Source: Clostridiaceae bacterium
GTDB lineage: Bacteria > Bacillota > Clostridia > Clostridiales > Clostridiaceae
Length of the DNA stretch: 64,000 nucleotides
NCBI GenBank assembly: GCA_902363375.1
Contig: CABIZX010000001.1
Span: forward strand, 1,488,001-1,552,000
Direction: 5' to 3'
Numbering within the stretch: the first letter of the stretch is position 1; the number at the start of each line of letters is the position of its first letter. Position numbers and translations under genes: made by a program. The notes beneath the pieces are model-generated. The model was given only the letters and a program-made list of their open reading frames with translations, did no database searches and was not told the origin of the DNA. Below are positions 19,015 through 27,485 of the stretch, piece after piece.

Positions 19015-19482
19015 TTAAAATGAGCTCTCTAGTTTTTCAATAAATTTTTCTGCTTTTATAATATCTTTATTATTAGGATGTCCCTGTGATAACCTTCCTA
19101 TAATATCAAAAATCTTATTGCTTGTAAATTCACTTGCTATAAAGCTACCTTTACACGCAAAACTTCCTTTATTTATTGCTTCCTTAGATAGTAGCAGTTT
19201 AATCAACTTATTATTATAAACTTTCATTCCCACTCCACTTGTAGAAAATACAAAAACATTTTTATTCTTTAAATTTAGTGTGTCAACAAGCTTAAATAAT
19301 TGTGGTGCTAAAGTTTCCTTGTATACTCCTGATCCAAATCCTATGAGATCATAATTTTCTATATCAATATAGCTAATATCCTTTATATTTACTAACTCTG
19401 CTTTAATTTTATTAGCAATTATACTAGCAATTTTTTCTGTATTACTTTTATAGTTAGAGCAATATATAATCAATGACTTCAT
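19015..19482 (-). CDS. Flavodoxin-domain protein
   Basis: A 155-residue FMN electron carrier or related protein. The phosphate-binding loop is SNYKSNTEKIA (about 9-19). It also shows DLIGFGSGVYKETL (about 46-59), the strand and loop that hold the flavin ring, and VFVFSTSGVG (about 76-85). The C-terminus repeats in the truncated relic at 15019-15200. The gene is monocistronic. A redox partner is not apparent nearby. Electron-carrier or menaquinone-dependent oxidoreductase roles are both possible for this family. Confidence 0.8.
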   Translation of the reverse strand: MKSLIIYCSNYKSNTEKIASIIANKIKAELVNIKDISYIDIENYDLIGFGSGVYKETLAPQLFKLVDTLNLKNKNVFVFSTSGVGMKVYNNKLIKLLLSKEAINKGSFACKGSFIASEFTSNKIFDIIGRLSQGHPNNKDIIKAEKFIEKLESSF

Positions 19483-19594
19483 AACTTTTCTCCCTGCTTC
19501 ATAAAAATTAAAATCTTAATATAATTCAGTCTCTTTTCAAATTTCATTCACCTTTATTTAGAAGATTTTTTACAATAAATTAAACTAATTTCTA

Positions 19595-19805
19595 TTAAGC
19601 ATTACATATAAAACTTAATGCTCTATTTAATTTATTAGGTAGGTCTTTTGGAATGGCATGACCTATACCTTTATTGATATGAAATTCATAAGGAAGGCTA
19701 ATTTCTTCAAATGCTTTAATCATATCTTCTTGCTCTTTCAATGGAGTTATAACATCGCCTTCCATAAATACACCTCTGACTCCTTTCTCACCCTTTTATT
19801 ATTAA
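19595..19805 (-). pseudogene. Alpha/beta-hydrolase C-terminal relic
   Basis: About 70 codons read KGEKGVRGVFMEGD, then PLKEQEDMIKAFEE, then YEFHINKGIGHAIP, ending NA-stop. The 'GIGH' histidine and the preceding 'PYEFHI' strand are typical of the last quarter of dienelactone-hydrolase/esterase-like proteins. A stop codon closes the frame immediately upstream, and there is no nucleophile elbow, so only the tail survives. The rest of 19483-20013 is AT-rich. Confidence 0.6.
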
Positions 19806-19962
19806 TCATTCTAATATCTATATTAATGTTAGTTTCATACATTTAATTTTATATTGTTATATTATACACATATATTTCCTGAATAGATATATATTATCTT
19901 CTACTCAAGAAATATTTAAGATAATTCTTTCAAGATTATACCCATGAAGTTATTCAAAAAAA

Positions 19963-19986
19963 CACCAAGACTTTGTTATCTTAGTG
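19963..19986 (-). terminator. Terminator after the AraC-type gene
   Basis: CACCAAGA pairs with TCTTAGTG (one G-U pair), and a run of seven T follows on the minus strand, about 28 bp past the regulator's stop. Confidence 0.65.
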
Positions 19987-20013
19987 CTTTATTATAGTTT
20001 TTGAATTGACTAT

Positions 20014-20400
20014 TTAGCTTATTGGTTTAACTGGATGTGCTTCTATGTAACATCTATAACCCATTGGTGGAGTGCATTGACTATATTTACTTGGTGATAT
20101 GCCAAATTCCTTTGAAAAAGCTCTTGTAAATCCCTCATGAGAATCAAAGACAAAATCCATTGCTACATCTATGACCTTTTCATCACTATCACGCAGTATT
20201 AGTGCTGCTTTAGTAAGTCTTAATGCACGAATATACTCAAATGGTGACTTGCTAGTAACTTCTTTGAATAGTTTTGCAGCATGCCATGGTGAATATCCTG
20301 CCGCAACAGCTAATTCTTTCAGAGTAATTTTTCTTAAAATATTTGCTTCAATATATTCTTGTATGCGTTGCACCACCATAATAGCTTCAACCTCATTCAT
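20014..20400 (-). CDS. Stand-alone AraC/XylS-type DNA-binding protein
   Basis: A 128-residue protein that is essentially only the double helix-turn-helix of AraC regulators. HTH1 is at 'KITLKELAVAAGYSPWHAAKLF' (about 23-44) and HTH2 at 'VIDVAMDFVFDSHEGFTRAF' (about 72-91), followed by FGISPSKYS. Short MarA/SoxS-like proteins of this type lack a ligand domain. The ATG at 20400 is preceded by GGGAGGTG and preferred over an upstream GTG-type start. No operon partner. Confidence 0.85.
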   Translation of the reverse strand: MNEVEAIMVVQRIQEYIEANILRKITLKELAVAAGYSPWHAAKLFKEVTSKSPFEYIRALRLTKAALILRDSDEKVIDVAMDFVFDSHEGFTRAFSKEFGISPSKYSQCTPPMGYRCYIEAHPVKPIS

Positions 20401-20542
20401 TTTCTCACCTCCCAATATATAAGAAAATTTTTATTTCTTGACCTTCACAACTAAAGATCAATTGTTAAATATTATCCACGAAAAAGAAATTTTGAGAGAA
20501 ATTCTAGCAGAATAAAATAACTTTTAAAACTAGAAATATTTT

Positions 20543-20575
20543 AATGGATAGAGTAGTAATACCACTCTATCCATT
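20543..20575 (-). terminator. Terminator after tgl (GGATAGAG hairpin 1)
   Basis: A 12-bp perfect stem AATGGATAGAGT / ACTCTATCCATT. A near copy of this hairpin is found at 22907-22954. It lies about 115 bp past the tgl stop. Confidence 0.65.
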
Positions 20576-20691
20576 ATTAACTCCTCTACTAACTTTATAT
20601 CTAAAAATCTGACTCTATTTAACCTAAGCCATTTTTTTATAAAAAGGTAGAGATTTATTGTTCAATTACATTCATTTAGCTCACAACAGTT

Positions 20692-21513
20692 TCAATAATA
20701 TATATTGCTTTTATAGGTTCTATGAATCTCTCTATATCTCTCTGCTTCCATTGTGGAAGTAAAACTATTAGATTTATCAAATATTTCATTAGAATTTAAA
20801 CGTGTTGCAAAATCTGTTAAAAAAGCCGATTCTGTAGCTCCTATTTTCCTATTATCATTTAATACTTCTATTATTCCATTAGCACTTTTTATACCCATAC
20901 CATGTCCAAAATAAGCTCCATTACCTAGGTTAATAACATTTTCTCCTCTCAACTCAGGTGTTATCAGGCTTACATCTGGATTTTTAAAATATTGGCAATC
21001 TCCGATGAAGAACTCCGTTACATTATCATATGCTTCTATATAAAGGTTTTTACTTATATATTGCCAGCCTAATAAATATATAACTGGAAACATTTTATTA
21101 AAAATTTCTTCTGGAAGTATATTAACAAGTGCCCTATAGTAAATAATAACTATTGCAGTGGCACATTCAGTACCATACTGTGAGCTATTAATAAAAATAT
21201 CCTTTATAGCATTAGATGGCTTTACATCTTCTCTTAATAAAAAGCCACCCGCATCAGTACGATTCCAGTAATCTGCATTACATTCTGATTTACGAAAGGT
21301 TGTAAAACTTACATCACTTTCATATAGTTCTATAGCTGCTCTAACAATATTTGCTCTTAGTTTTATGTCAAAATTTAATTGTTCTAATGAGTCATATTTA
21401 TAAACATCTTTGCTTGATGCTAACTGATCGGCAATCTTTCTTTCAAGGCTATTTGGTGGATACTGATTAACAATCTTATCTCTTGCAACTATATCACCTG
21501 AAATTATAATCAT
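20692..21513 (-). CDS. tgl: Spore protein-glutamine gamma-glutamyltransferase (transglutaminase)
   Basis: Tgl crosslinks lysine and glutamine side chains in spore-coat proteins during sporulation. Strong resemblance to Bacillus Tgl is visible along the whole 273-residue chain: the opening MIIISGDIV, the stretch around the catalytic cysteine TECATAIVIIYY (Cys117), DCQYFKNP at about 173-180, RGENVINLG and FGHGMGI. It is translationally coupled (4-bp overlap) to a preceding 331-residue gene. Expression late in the mother cell is expected from the family; no sigma-K promoter could be assigned with confidence. Confidence 0.9.
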   Translation of the reverse strand: MIIISGDIVARDKIVNQYPPNSLERKIADQLASSKDVYKYDSLEQLNFDIKLRANIVRAAIELYESDVSFTTFRKSECNADYWNRTDAGGFLLREDVKPSNAIKDIFINSSQYGTECATAIVIIYYRALVNILPEEIFNKMFPVIYLLGWQYISKNLYIEAYDNVTEFFIGDCQYFKNPDVSLITPELRGENVINLGNGAYFGHGMGIKSANGIIEVLNDNRKIGATESAFLTDFATRLNSNEIFDKSNSFTSTMEAERYREIHRTYKSNIYY

Positions 21514-22505
21514 CGTATTCCTCCTATTCTAGCAAATCTTATTTGCTCCTCCATTGGATACTCTAGCCAATCCTGCCACCTACTTATGCTATTACGATGC
21601 AATGTAATAGAAAATTCTGAAATTAATTTTTGAGTATTCTCATCTAACTTTTTAAACTCATCTATCAATTTACGCTCTTTTTCACTTAAAGTCTTTAATA
21701 TTTTCCCTGTATCAATTGATACAGGCTCACATAAATACTTTGCTTCTAAAACTACCCTATAAATTACAGGGTTTTTGGTTTTCTGAAAGCTGTCCCCTGT
21801 AAAGTTCAAAAATAGATTATTTCTTCCAAACCAATCAAGAAAATATAGGTATTGTTTTTCTATATCTATATTCTCTTGTATTCCTATGCCTGGCACGAAA
21901 CTCAAAAGCTCCTGTGCTAATTCAACATCTTTCAAATCTTTAGATTGTAATTTTTCTGAAATAATTCTTAAACTTCTAGGATCACGAGATTCAAAAAAAG
22001 ACCAAACTAATTCATGTATTAGTAATCCTTGTCTATTTCTTCTAAAAATCATTTCTGATATTATAGGTAGTACTGTTTTATCCCTGTATAATTTTATTAG
22101 AAATATTGCAGTTATATCTAAAATTTCATCATATTCATCATTCAATCCATCATTAATATACCCTGTTTCTAGCATCCACTTTAAAACAGAATTAACTGAT
22201 TGTATATAGTCAAAGGACCGATATTCAACATCTAAAATATTTTTTTTACTTGACAATATTTCACTTGTAATTCTCAAAGCAATTCTATTTCGTATATTTA
22301 ACTTCTTAAAGAGCTTTAGTTTTTCAATTTCATGCTTAAGTACAAAAAGTGAAGTAAAATGCAAGTTTTCATCATTAATTAAATTTATAGCTTCTTTCTC
22401 ATTATCTTTAGCTAGCTGATAAAAAAAGGATTTAATACTATCTTCCCCTCTATCACGCATTCTTTTATCTAATGGATTTATGGTGTTTGAATTATAGATA
22501 TACAC
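21510..22505 (-). CDS. Unknown helical protein coupled to spore transglutaminase
   Basis: A 331-residue, mostly alpha-helical, charged protein with no signal peptide or membrane helix. The middle (about 60-210) looks like degenerate HEAT/ARM-type helical hairpins (for example HELVWSFFESRDPRSLRIISEKLQ). I do not recognise the family. It starts with GTG after GGAGGAG and ends within the first codons of tgl, so the two are translated together. A role as substrate, scaffold or regulator of the transglutaminase in the spore is inferred from position only. Confidence 0.65.
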   Translation of the reverse strand: MYIYNSNTINPLDKRMRDRGEDSIKSFFYQLAKDNEKEAINLINDENLHFTSLFVLKHEIEKLKLFKKLNIRNRIALRITSEILSSKKNILDVEYRSFDYIQSVNSVLKWMLETGYINDGLNDEYDEILDITAIFLIKLYRDKTVLPIISEMIFRRNRQGLLIHELVWSFFESRDPRSLRIISEKLQSKDLKDVELAQELLSFVPGIGIQENIDIEKQYLYFLDWFGRNNLFLNFTGDSFQKTKNPVIYRVVLEAKYLCEPVSIDTGKILKTLSEKERKLIDEFKKLDENTQKLISEFSITLHRNSISRWQDWLEYPMEEQIRFARIGGIR

Positions 22506-22727
22506 ATATTCTCCTCCTCCATTTTTATAACACTAAACCGTGTCATTATTTACACTTGCTAAAAATTATAATTTACTAGCTGAAATGATTCTTAGTATTA
22601 CCAACTGTAAAATATTTGAATATCCAGAACCGAGAATCTCACAATGTGATTTGCTTTTATTGTATACATAAATATATATGTCACCGTTTTTAAAAAATCA
22701 CTCTTTATTTATTTTCAACAAATCTTA

Positions 22728-22841
22728 CTAAATTAAGTGTAGCAAACCGATTTTTATGTGCATCATTATAATACCTACTGCCAAAGCTTTTCTAGCCGCC
22801 TCAATTTTTGACGGATTCATTGATTCTGAGTTATTCATCAT
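22728..22841 (-). CDS. Possible 37-residue ORF of unknown meaning
   Basis: A short frame encoding a peptide with MNPSKIEAARKALAVGI in its middle lies in the gap 22506-23026. No clear RBS is seen, and it may be the remnant of a larger gene. The rest of that gap is AT-rich apart from a terminator hairpin. Confidence 0.2.
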   Translation of the reverse strand: MMNNSESMNPSKIEAARKALAVGIIMMHIKIGLLHLI

Positions 22842-22906
22842 ATATGTTTATTGACAAACCTCTTTAACGGAGAAAGAATTTTGATGAATTAAAGATAGAA
22901 CTTAAA

Positions 22907-22954
22907 ATTATAAAATGGATAGAGCAGTAATTCCACCCTATCCATTTTATAATT
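22907..22954 (-). terminator. Terminator after the 56-residue gene (GGATAGAG hairpin 2)
   Basis: Arms with TATAAAATGGATAG and CTATCCATTTTATA form a 16-bp stem. The loop region resembles that of the hairpin at 20543-20575. It is about 75 bp past the stop of the 56-residue gene. Confidence 0.6.
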
Positions 22955-23026
22955 CTTCTTATAGTTTTATGTTTAAACCAAAATGGTTTATATTAAATAT
23001 TATTCTTAAATTTTTTTATTTGGATT

Positions 23027-23197
23027 TTATTTTAATTGCTTGTTCATTTTATTCTTTCTAATTCTTTCTATCATAATGAGGGGACCTTCACTGGTTGATA
23101 CATATGTTAAAAATTCACATTCTTCAGGACTTCCTAATTTCTTTGATAATTCCTTATGGTGTTCATATATTTTTTGTTGCAGTGTTTTTTCATCCAT
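23027..23197 (-). CDS. Small conserved-looking protein, 56 residues
   Basis: An ATG at 23197 with the purine-rich RBS AGGGAAG opens a 56-codon frame. The product is hydrophilic with a helical first half (MDEKTLQQKIYEHHKELSKK) and a central strand-like part (EFLTYVSTSEGPLIMIERI). It has its own terminator. I do not recognise it. Balanced composition and a good RBS favour a real gene. Confidence 0.5.
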   Translation of the reverse strand: MDEKTLQQKIYEHHKELSKKLGSPEECEFLTYVSTSEGPLIMIERIRKNKMNKQLK

Positions 23198-23434
23198 TTT
23201 GTCATCTTCCCTTCAAATAAAATAACTCGCATACATTATTTTACATTGTAGACCATTTAATGTCAATAAATTCTTTTACATAATAGTTATTATTTTGAAG
23301 TTAATAATCTAAACTAATATGTTTATATATTACTTTGTTATTTATAATGCTTTAAATATATATTTTTCTATTAATATTTTCTTACCCCACAACCAATGAA
23401 CTATTTAGATTCTATTATTACATTATGCATGTTT

Positions 23435-24160
23435 TTACCAGTATAATATAACTCCTTTATATGCTATATTTACTTCCTTTCCTGTAATGTCTTCTACTTC
23501 TTTTTTAAACCTCTGTGGATCGGCGTTTTTTTCACTTAAATGCAATAATGTAATATCCTCCACATTACTTAAGTCCCATTCCTTTAAGGTTTCTTTAAGA
23601 TTTTCTAGACTCATATGACTTCTAACAATTCTCTCTATTCCTTCTTTTCCCTCTGAATTTATTAAAATATCCTCTGCATAATTACATTCTACTAAAATGT
23701 GTTTTAACTCTGGAAAACTATATTTTAATTTTCGTGTATCTGTGGCAAATAAAACCTTACCTATTTTCTCATGATATATTAAATATCCCACACAGGGACA
23801 ATATTCTCCATTAGATTCTGTATGATAATTTTCAAAGGCCATTATTTTAAAATGTCCTACTTGATTAATAGTTTTAGTTTCTAGAGTGTTAATCCTCTCA
23901 GTATCACCTCCTAAGGAGCTTTTGATATGGCTAGGAGCATAAATACTTATTCCAGAAGGCAAACCCTTATAATAGGCCCTGCTATGATCTTTATGGTGAT
24001 GTGTTATTAAACAATAAATTCTATTGTACGGTTTCTTTAATAGTTCTTTTTTTATACACTTCCATGCAACCCCACATTCAAGTAATAAAACTTCATTTTC
24101 TACCCTTAAAACATAACAATTTCCCTTACTATTACTACCAAGTACGCTTAAAGTAGCCAT
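23435..24160 (-). CDS. MBL-fold metal-dependent hydrolase
   Basis: A 241-residue metallo-beta-lactamase-fold protein. The metal site is THHHKDHS at about 53-60 (HxHxDH). Further ligands are likely the His in 'ENYHTESN' (about 112), the Asp in 'FATDTRKL' (about 140) and a late His in 'LLHLSEKN' (about 205). Related proteins (WalJ/YycJ-like, often phage-borne) are exonuclease- or RNase-like, but activity cannot be read from the sequence. The opening MATLSVLGSNSKGNCYVL is characteristic of that subgroup. The gene is monocistronic. Confidence 0.75.
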   Translation of the reverse strand: MATLSVLGSNSKGNCYVLRVENEVLLLECGVAWKCIKKELLKKPYNRIYCLITHHHKDHSRAYYKGLPSGISIYAPSHIKSSLGGDTERINTLETKTINQVGHFKIMAFENYHTESNGEYCPCVGYLIYHEKIGKVLFATDTRKLKYSFPELKHILVECNYAEDILINSEGKEGIERIVRSHMSLENLKETLKEWDLSNVEDITLLHLSEKNADPQRFKKEVEDITGKEVNIAYKGVILYW

Positions 24161-24256
24161 TATATCACCTATTTTTTATCGTTTTCTTTTAATTTTTAAG
24201 TAATTTTAAGTTTTGCTTTTTTGTCTTATATTATTCTATTTTCTTATTTTAAAATT

Positions 24257-24659
24257 TTAACTGCTAAATAGAAAAGAAGCATGATATAGACCTACTGCTC
24301 TATTGGAATATGTTGTAGCACTAAAATCTTTTAAGCAGGTACAAGCTATATCATTTAACTTATTTTCTAACCACTTATCTAACACTTTAACATAGGGTAC
24401 ATCTTCCAGAACTTGATATCTATGAACTATCGCACCTAATAGCTAATGCCCCATAACTACCCCTTAAAATAATTCTCTTATTATTAGATCCATAGTTTTC
24501 AAACCATACTCCATTGCTAATATTTTTTCTTTTAGCATAAACTAAAGTTTTACATGCTCTCTTAAAGCTATTATATTCCATGGCTCTTAAATTTTTAATT
24601 GATAAATATATATTTATTAACTCTATAAATCCAAGAATTATACTAAAATTACTTTGCAT
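24257..24659 (-). pseudogene. Frameshifted gene of unknown family
   Basis: The first 79 codons (from MQSNFSIILGFIELIN) end in a stop at 24420, but an overlapping frame continues with GAIVHRYQVLEDVPYVKVLD and WLENKLNDIACTCLKDF to a stop at 24257. The amino acid composition stays gene-like across the switch, so a single gene of about 134 codons has probably lost its frame near 24430-24445. The family is not recognised. Confidence 0.5.
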
Positions 24660-24804
24660 AACTTAAACCCCCTTCACAAAGCTCCTCATAATATAGCCAC
24701 GAGAAATAATAATTCGTACTGCTTCCGCACATTGTTTACATTTTATTAACTTTTTATTCGTAATTAAAGTTTTTAAGTCCATTAGTAATTAATTATACAT
24801 AAAA

Positions 24805-24835
24805 AATTCTCTCAAACTTTTAATTTGAGAGAATT
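24805..24835. terminator. Bidirectional terminator
   Basis: A 12-bp perfect stem AATTCTCTCAAA / TTTGAGAGAATT with a 7-nt loop, preceded by A and followed by T-rich sequence. It lies between the frameshifted gene and the gamma-glutamyl hydrolase. Confidence 0.7.
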
Positions 24836-24986
24836 CTCCTAACTTACTTGAGTTCTTATTGACTTTTAAAAAAGCTTTTTAATAATAAATATATACTATC
24901 CAGATGCTCGCATAAAATATATAAATAGCACTCCATATACTATCATGAAACTATACAGACACGGAATTTCATGATATTCCATTGTC

Positions 24987-25754
24987 TTATATTCTGCATT
25001 CATTTATAAATGCTTTAAATAACCTTTGAGAATTTATATCCTTTTCAATCATCATTTCAGGATGCCATTGAACTCCAATTACAAATCTTTCTCCAACTTG
25101 TTCAATAGCTTCAACAACACCATCACTTGACTTAACTGTTACAACCATATCCTCTCCAACAGCTTTAACTCCTTGGCTGTGAAGACTGTTAATTTTAATC
25201 TCATTACTTTGCATTATTTTATAAAGTCTACTTTCCTCATAGATATTTGCAATTTGTGAACCATATTCTTTAGGATAACATACTAATAAATGTTCATTTT
25301 TTGTCATTCCCTCTGAAATAAGGTCCTGATAAAGTGTTCCACCTTTTGAAACATTTAATAATTGGCATCCTCTACAAATACCCATGATAGGTATATCGTA
25401 TTCACTTAATGCCCTTTTTAAAATACTTAATTCTATAGTATCACGTCTTATTGAAATTTCTCCAGAGGAGGAACTTCGAGAATGATTATAAAGTAATGGA
25501 TTTACATCATTTCCTCCTGTTAGAATTAATCCATCAAGTATATTTAAAATTTGAGCAGCACTTTCTTCATCTTCAGTTATAGGTATAATCACTGGTATAC
25601 CACCAGATAACTCCACTGCCTTTACATAATCATCAGCTAATAACTGCCACTGTTGAGATGATAATCCCAAATTAGTTATTGATCCAATCTGACTACTTGT
25701 TGAAAAGTTTGATGTAATCCCTATTATTGGTTTTTTAAAATTACTTCTCATCAT
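24987..25754 (-). CDS. Class I glutamine-amidotransferase-like gamma-glutamyl hydrolase (PuuD-like)
   Basis: A 255-residue protein of the peptidase C26 family, which cleaves gamma-glutamyl amides such as gamma-glutamyl-GABA. It shows GGNDVNPLLY (about 78-87), the nucleophile elbow GICRGCQLLN (about 123-132, catalytic Cys) and GVQWHPE (about 228-234, catalytic His and Glu). The gene stands alone with a terminator on each side, and no polyamine or GABA genes are near, so the physiological substrate remains open. Confidence 0.88.
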   Translation of the reverse strand: MMRSNFKKPIIGITSNFSTSSQIGSITNLGLSSQQWQLLADDYVKAVELSGGIPVIIPITEDEESAAQILNILDGLILTGGNDVNPLLYNHSRSSSSGEISIRRDTIELSILKRALSEYDIPIMGICRGCQLLNVSKGGTLYQDLISEGMTKNEHLLVCYPKEYGSQIANIYEESRLYKIMQSNEIKINSLHSQGVKAVGEDMVVTVKSSDGVVEAIEQVGERFVIGVQWHPEMMIEKDINSQRLFKAFINECRI

Positions 25755-25860
25755 TTTTCCTCCATTCTTCTATATAGATATAAATATAAATAGTTATATA
25801 TTAAGTCTACAATAATAAAAGTTCACTTTAAACTTAAATAGATAATTTTGTAATAATTAA

Positions 25861-25896
25861 AGAGTCACTATGCAATAAATAAACCGCAGTGACTCT
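25861..25896. terminator. Hairpin terminator
   Basis: Arms AGAGTCACT and AGTGACTCT pair perfectly over 9 bp. It lies between the trkH stop and the hydrolase start and would end the minus-strand Trk transcript. Confidence 0.65.
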
Positions 25897-26031
25897 CTTC
25901 TTAATTCTATAACTTATAATAATGCACCTAAATATAATATTATACTGTACAATTCAAATATATTTATTCAATGTATTTGAACAACCTTAGAATCTATTAC
26001 TTTTTGGCTAAAGTATATAATGTCAATTTAA

Positions 26032-27480
26032 TTAATAAGTTCTCTTCCAGATTGATTTGCTAAACATTATAAGCATTGGATATATCTCTAATCTACCTGC
26101 AAGCATGCAGAAAGATAATATAATTTTACTTAAAGGTGAAAAGACTGAAAAATTTCCTGTAGGTCCAACCACCTCAAATCCTGGTCCTACATTACTTATA
26201 GATGTTAATACCGAAGTTGAAGTTGTAATTAAATCAAAACCATCAAAGGAAACAATTATAATGCCAATAAAGGTTATTACTATATATGCTCCTATAAATA
26301 AGAATACCCCTGATATGGTTTCTTCATCTACTACCTTATCATCCATCTTTACACTTTGAATTCTTTTTGGATGAAGTATTTTGTCTATTCCACGTCTTAT
26401 GGCCTTTAACATTATTACTATTCTTACAGTCTTCACTCCACCACCTGTAGATCCAGCCATAGCTCCTGCTATCATAAGAATCAATATAATCATCTTACTT
26501 AAGGTAGGCCATAGGTTAAAATCTACTGTAGCATAACCTGTTGTTGTGATTATAGACGCCACTTGGAAGGATGATTGCCTAATTGACTCTCCTATCCTAC
26601 CGCCATTAAGTCCTAATATATTAATAGTAATAAATAATATAGAAACTCCAATCATTAATAAATAATATTTAAGTTCCTCACTCTTAAAAAAGCTTTTAAT
26701 ACTTCCCTTTAAAACTTGGAAGTATAGAGCAAAATTTACTCCAAATAATATCATAAATATTGTAATTATCCACTCAACTGCTGGATTATTAAAGGCTGCA
26801 ACACTGGAATTCATATTAGAGAATCCACCTGTTCCAGCTGTTCCTAATGCATGAATTATAGCATCATAAAATGAAAGCCCTGCAACCATTAATAATATAG
26901 TTTGCAATATAGTTAATACAAAGTATATTATGTACAATATCTTTGCAGTTTCATTTAATTTTGGAACTATCTTACCTGGGTTAGGTCCTGGACTTTCGGC
27001 CCTTAATAAATATATTGTATTAGAACCTAACGAAGGTGCTATGGCTAAAATAAATATTAGGAATCCCATTCCACCTATCCAATGGGTAAAACTTCTCCAA
27101 AATAATATTCCTCTAGGTAGGGATTCAATTTCAGCAAGTATTGTTGCCCCTGTGGTTGTAAAACCTGATACTGTTTCAAAAAAAGCATCGACGAAAGATG
27201 GGATTGAACCACTTATTATAAATGGCAAAGCACCAAAGGCTGATATTACAATCCACGACATCCCTACAGTAAAGAATCCTTCCTTTGCATACATCTCATT
27301 ATCCTTAATTCTGATCCTACGTAAGAATAATGCTAGAGGTAACATTAAAATTATAGTAAATAAAAACGCAGTAGCATCTCCATCTCCATAATATAAAGCT
27401 ACCATAAAAGGAATTAACAAAAGTAATACTTCATATAATAATACGTTTCCAATAAATTTAAAGACTATTTTATAATTCAT
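26032..27480 (-). CDS. trkH: TrkH/KtrB-type potassium uptake membrane subunit
   Basis: The K+-translocating channel-like subunit of a Trk system, paired with the NAD-binding regulator encoded just upstream. The 482-residue product has the four pore-loop filter regions of the superfamily, including SGFTTTGATI (about 105-114), GTAGTGGFS (about 213-221), ITTTGYAT (about 310-317) and SNVGPGF (about 431-437). It also has the glycine-rich loop AGSTGGGVKTVR. The ATG at 27480 follows GGTGG and is preferred over a GTG 12 bp upstream. It follows the trkA stop by 5 bp. Confidence 0.9.
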   Translation of the reverse strand: MNYKIVFKFIGNVLLYEVLLLLIPFMVALYYGDGDATAFLFTIILMLPLALFLRRIRIKDNEMYAKEGFFTVGMSWIVISAFGALPFIISGSIPSFVDAFFETVSGFTTTGATILAEIESLPRGILFWRSFTHWIGGMGFLIFILAIAPSLGSNTIYLLRAESPGPNPGKIVPKLNETAKILYIIYFVLTILQTILLMVAGLSFYDAIIHALGTAGTGGFSNMNSSVAAFNNPAVEWIITIFMILFGVNFALYFQVLKGSIKSFFKSEELKYYLLMIGVSILFITINILGLNGGRIGESIRQSSFQVASIITTTGYATVDFNLWPTLSKMIILILMIAGAMAGSTGGGVKTVRIVIMLKAIRRGIDKILHPKRIQSVKMDDKVVDEETISGVFLFIGAYIVITFIGIIIVSFDGFDLITTSTSVLTSISNVGPGFEVVGPTGNFSVFSPLSKIILSFCMLAGRLEIYPMLIMFSKSIWKRTY

Positions 27481-27485
27481 TTTTA

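Noticed and set aside
23040..23225. 61-codon plus-strand frame
   Set aside because: The minus strand here holds a 56-codon frame with a good RBS and a terminator, a better explanation.
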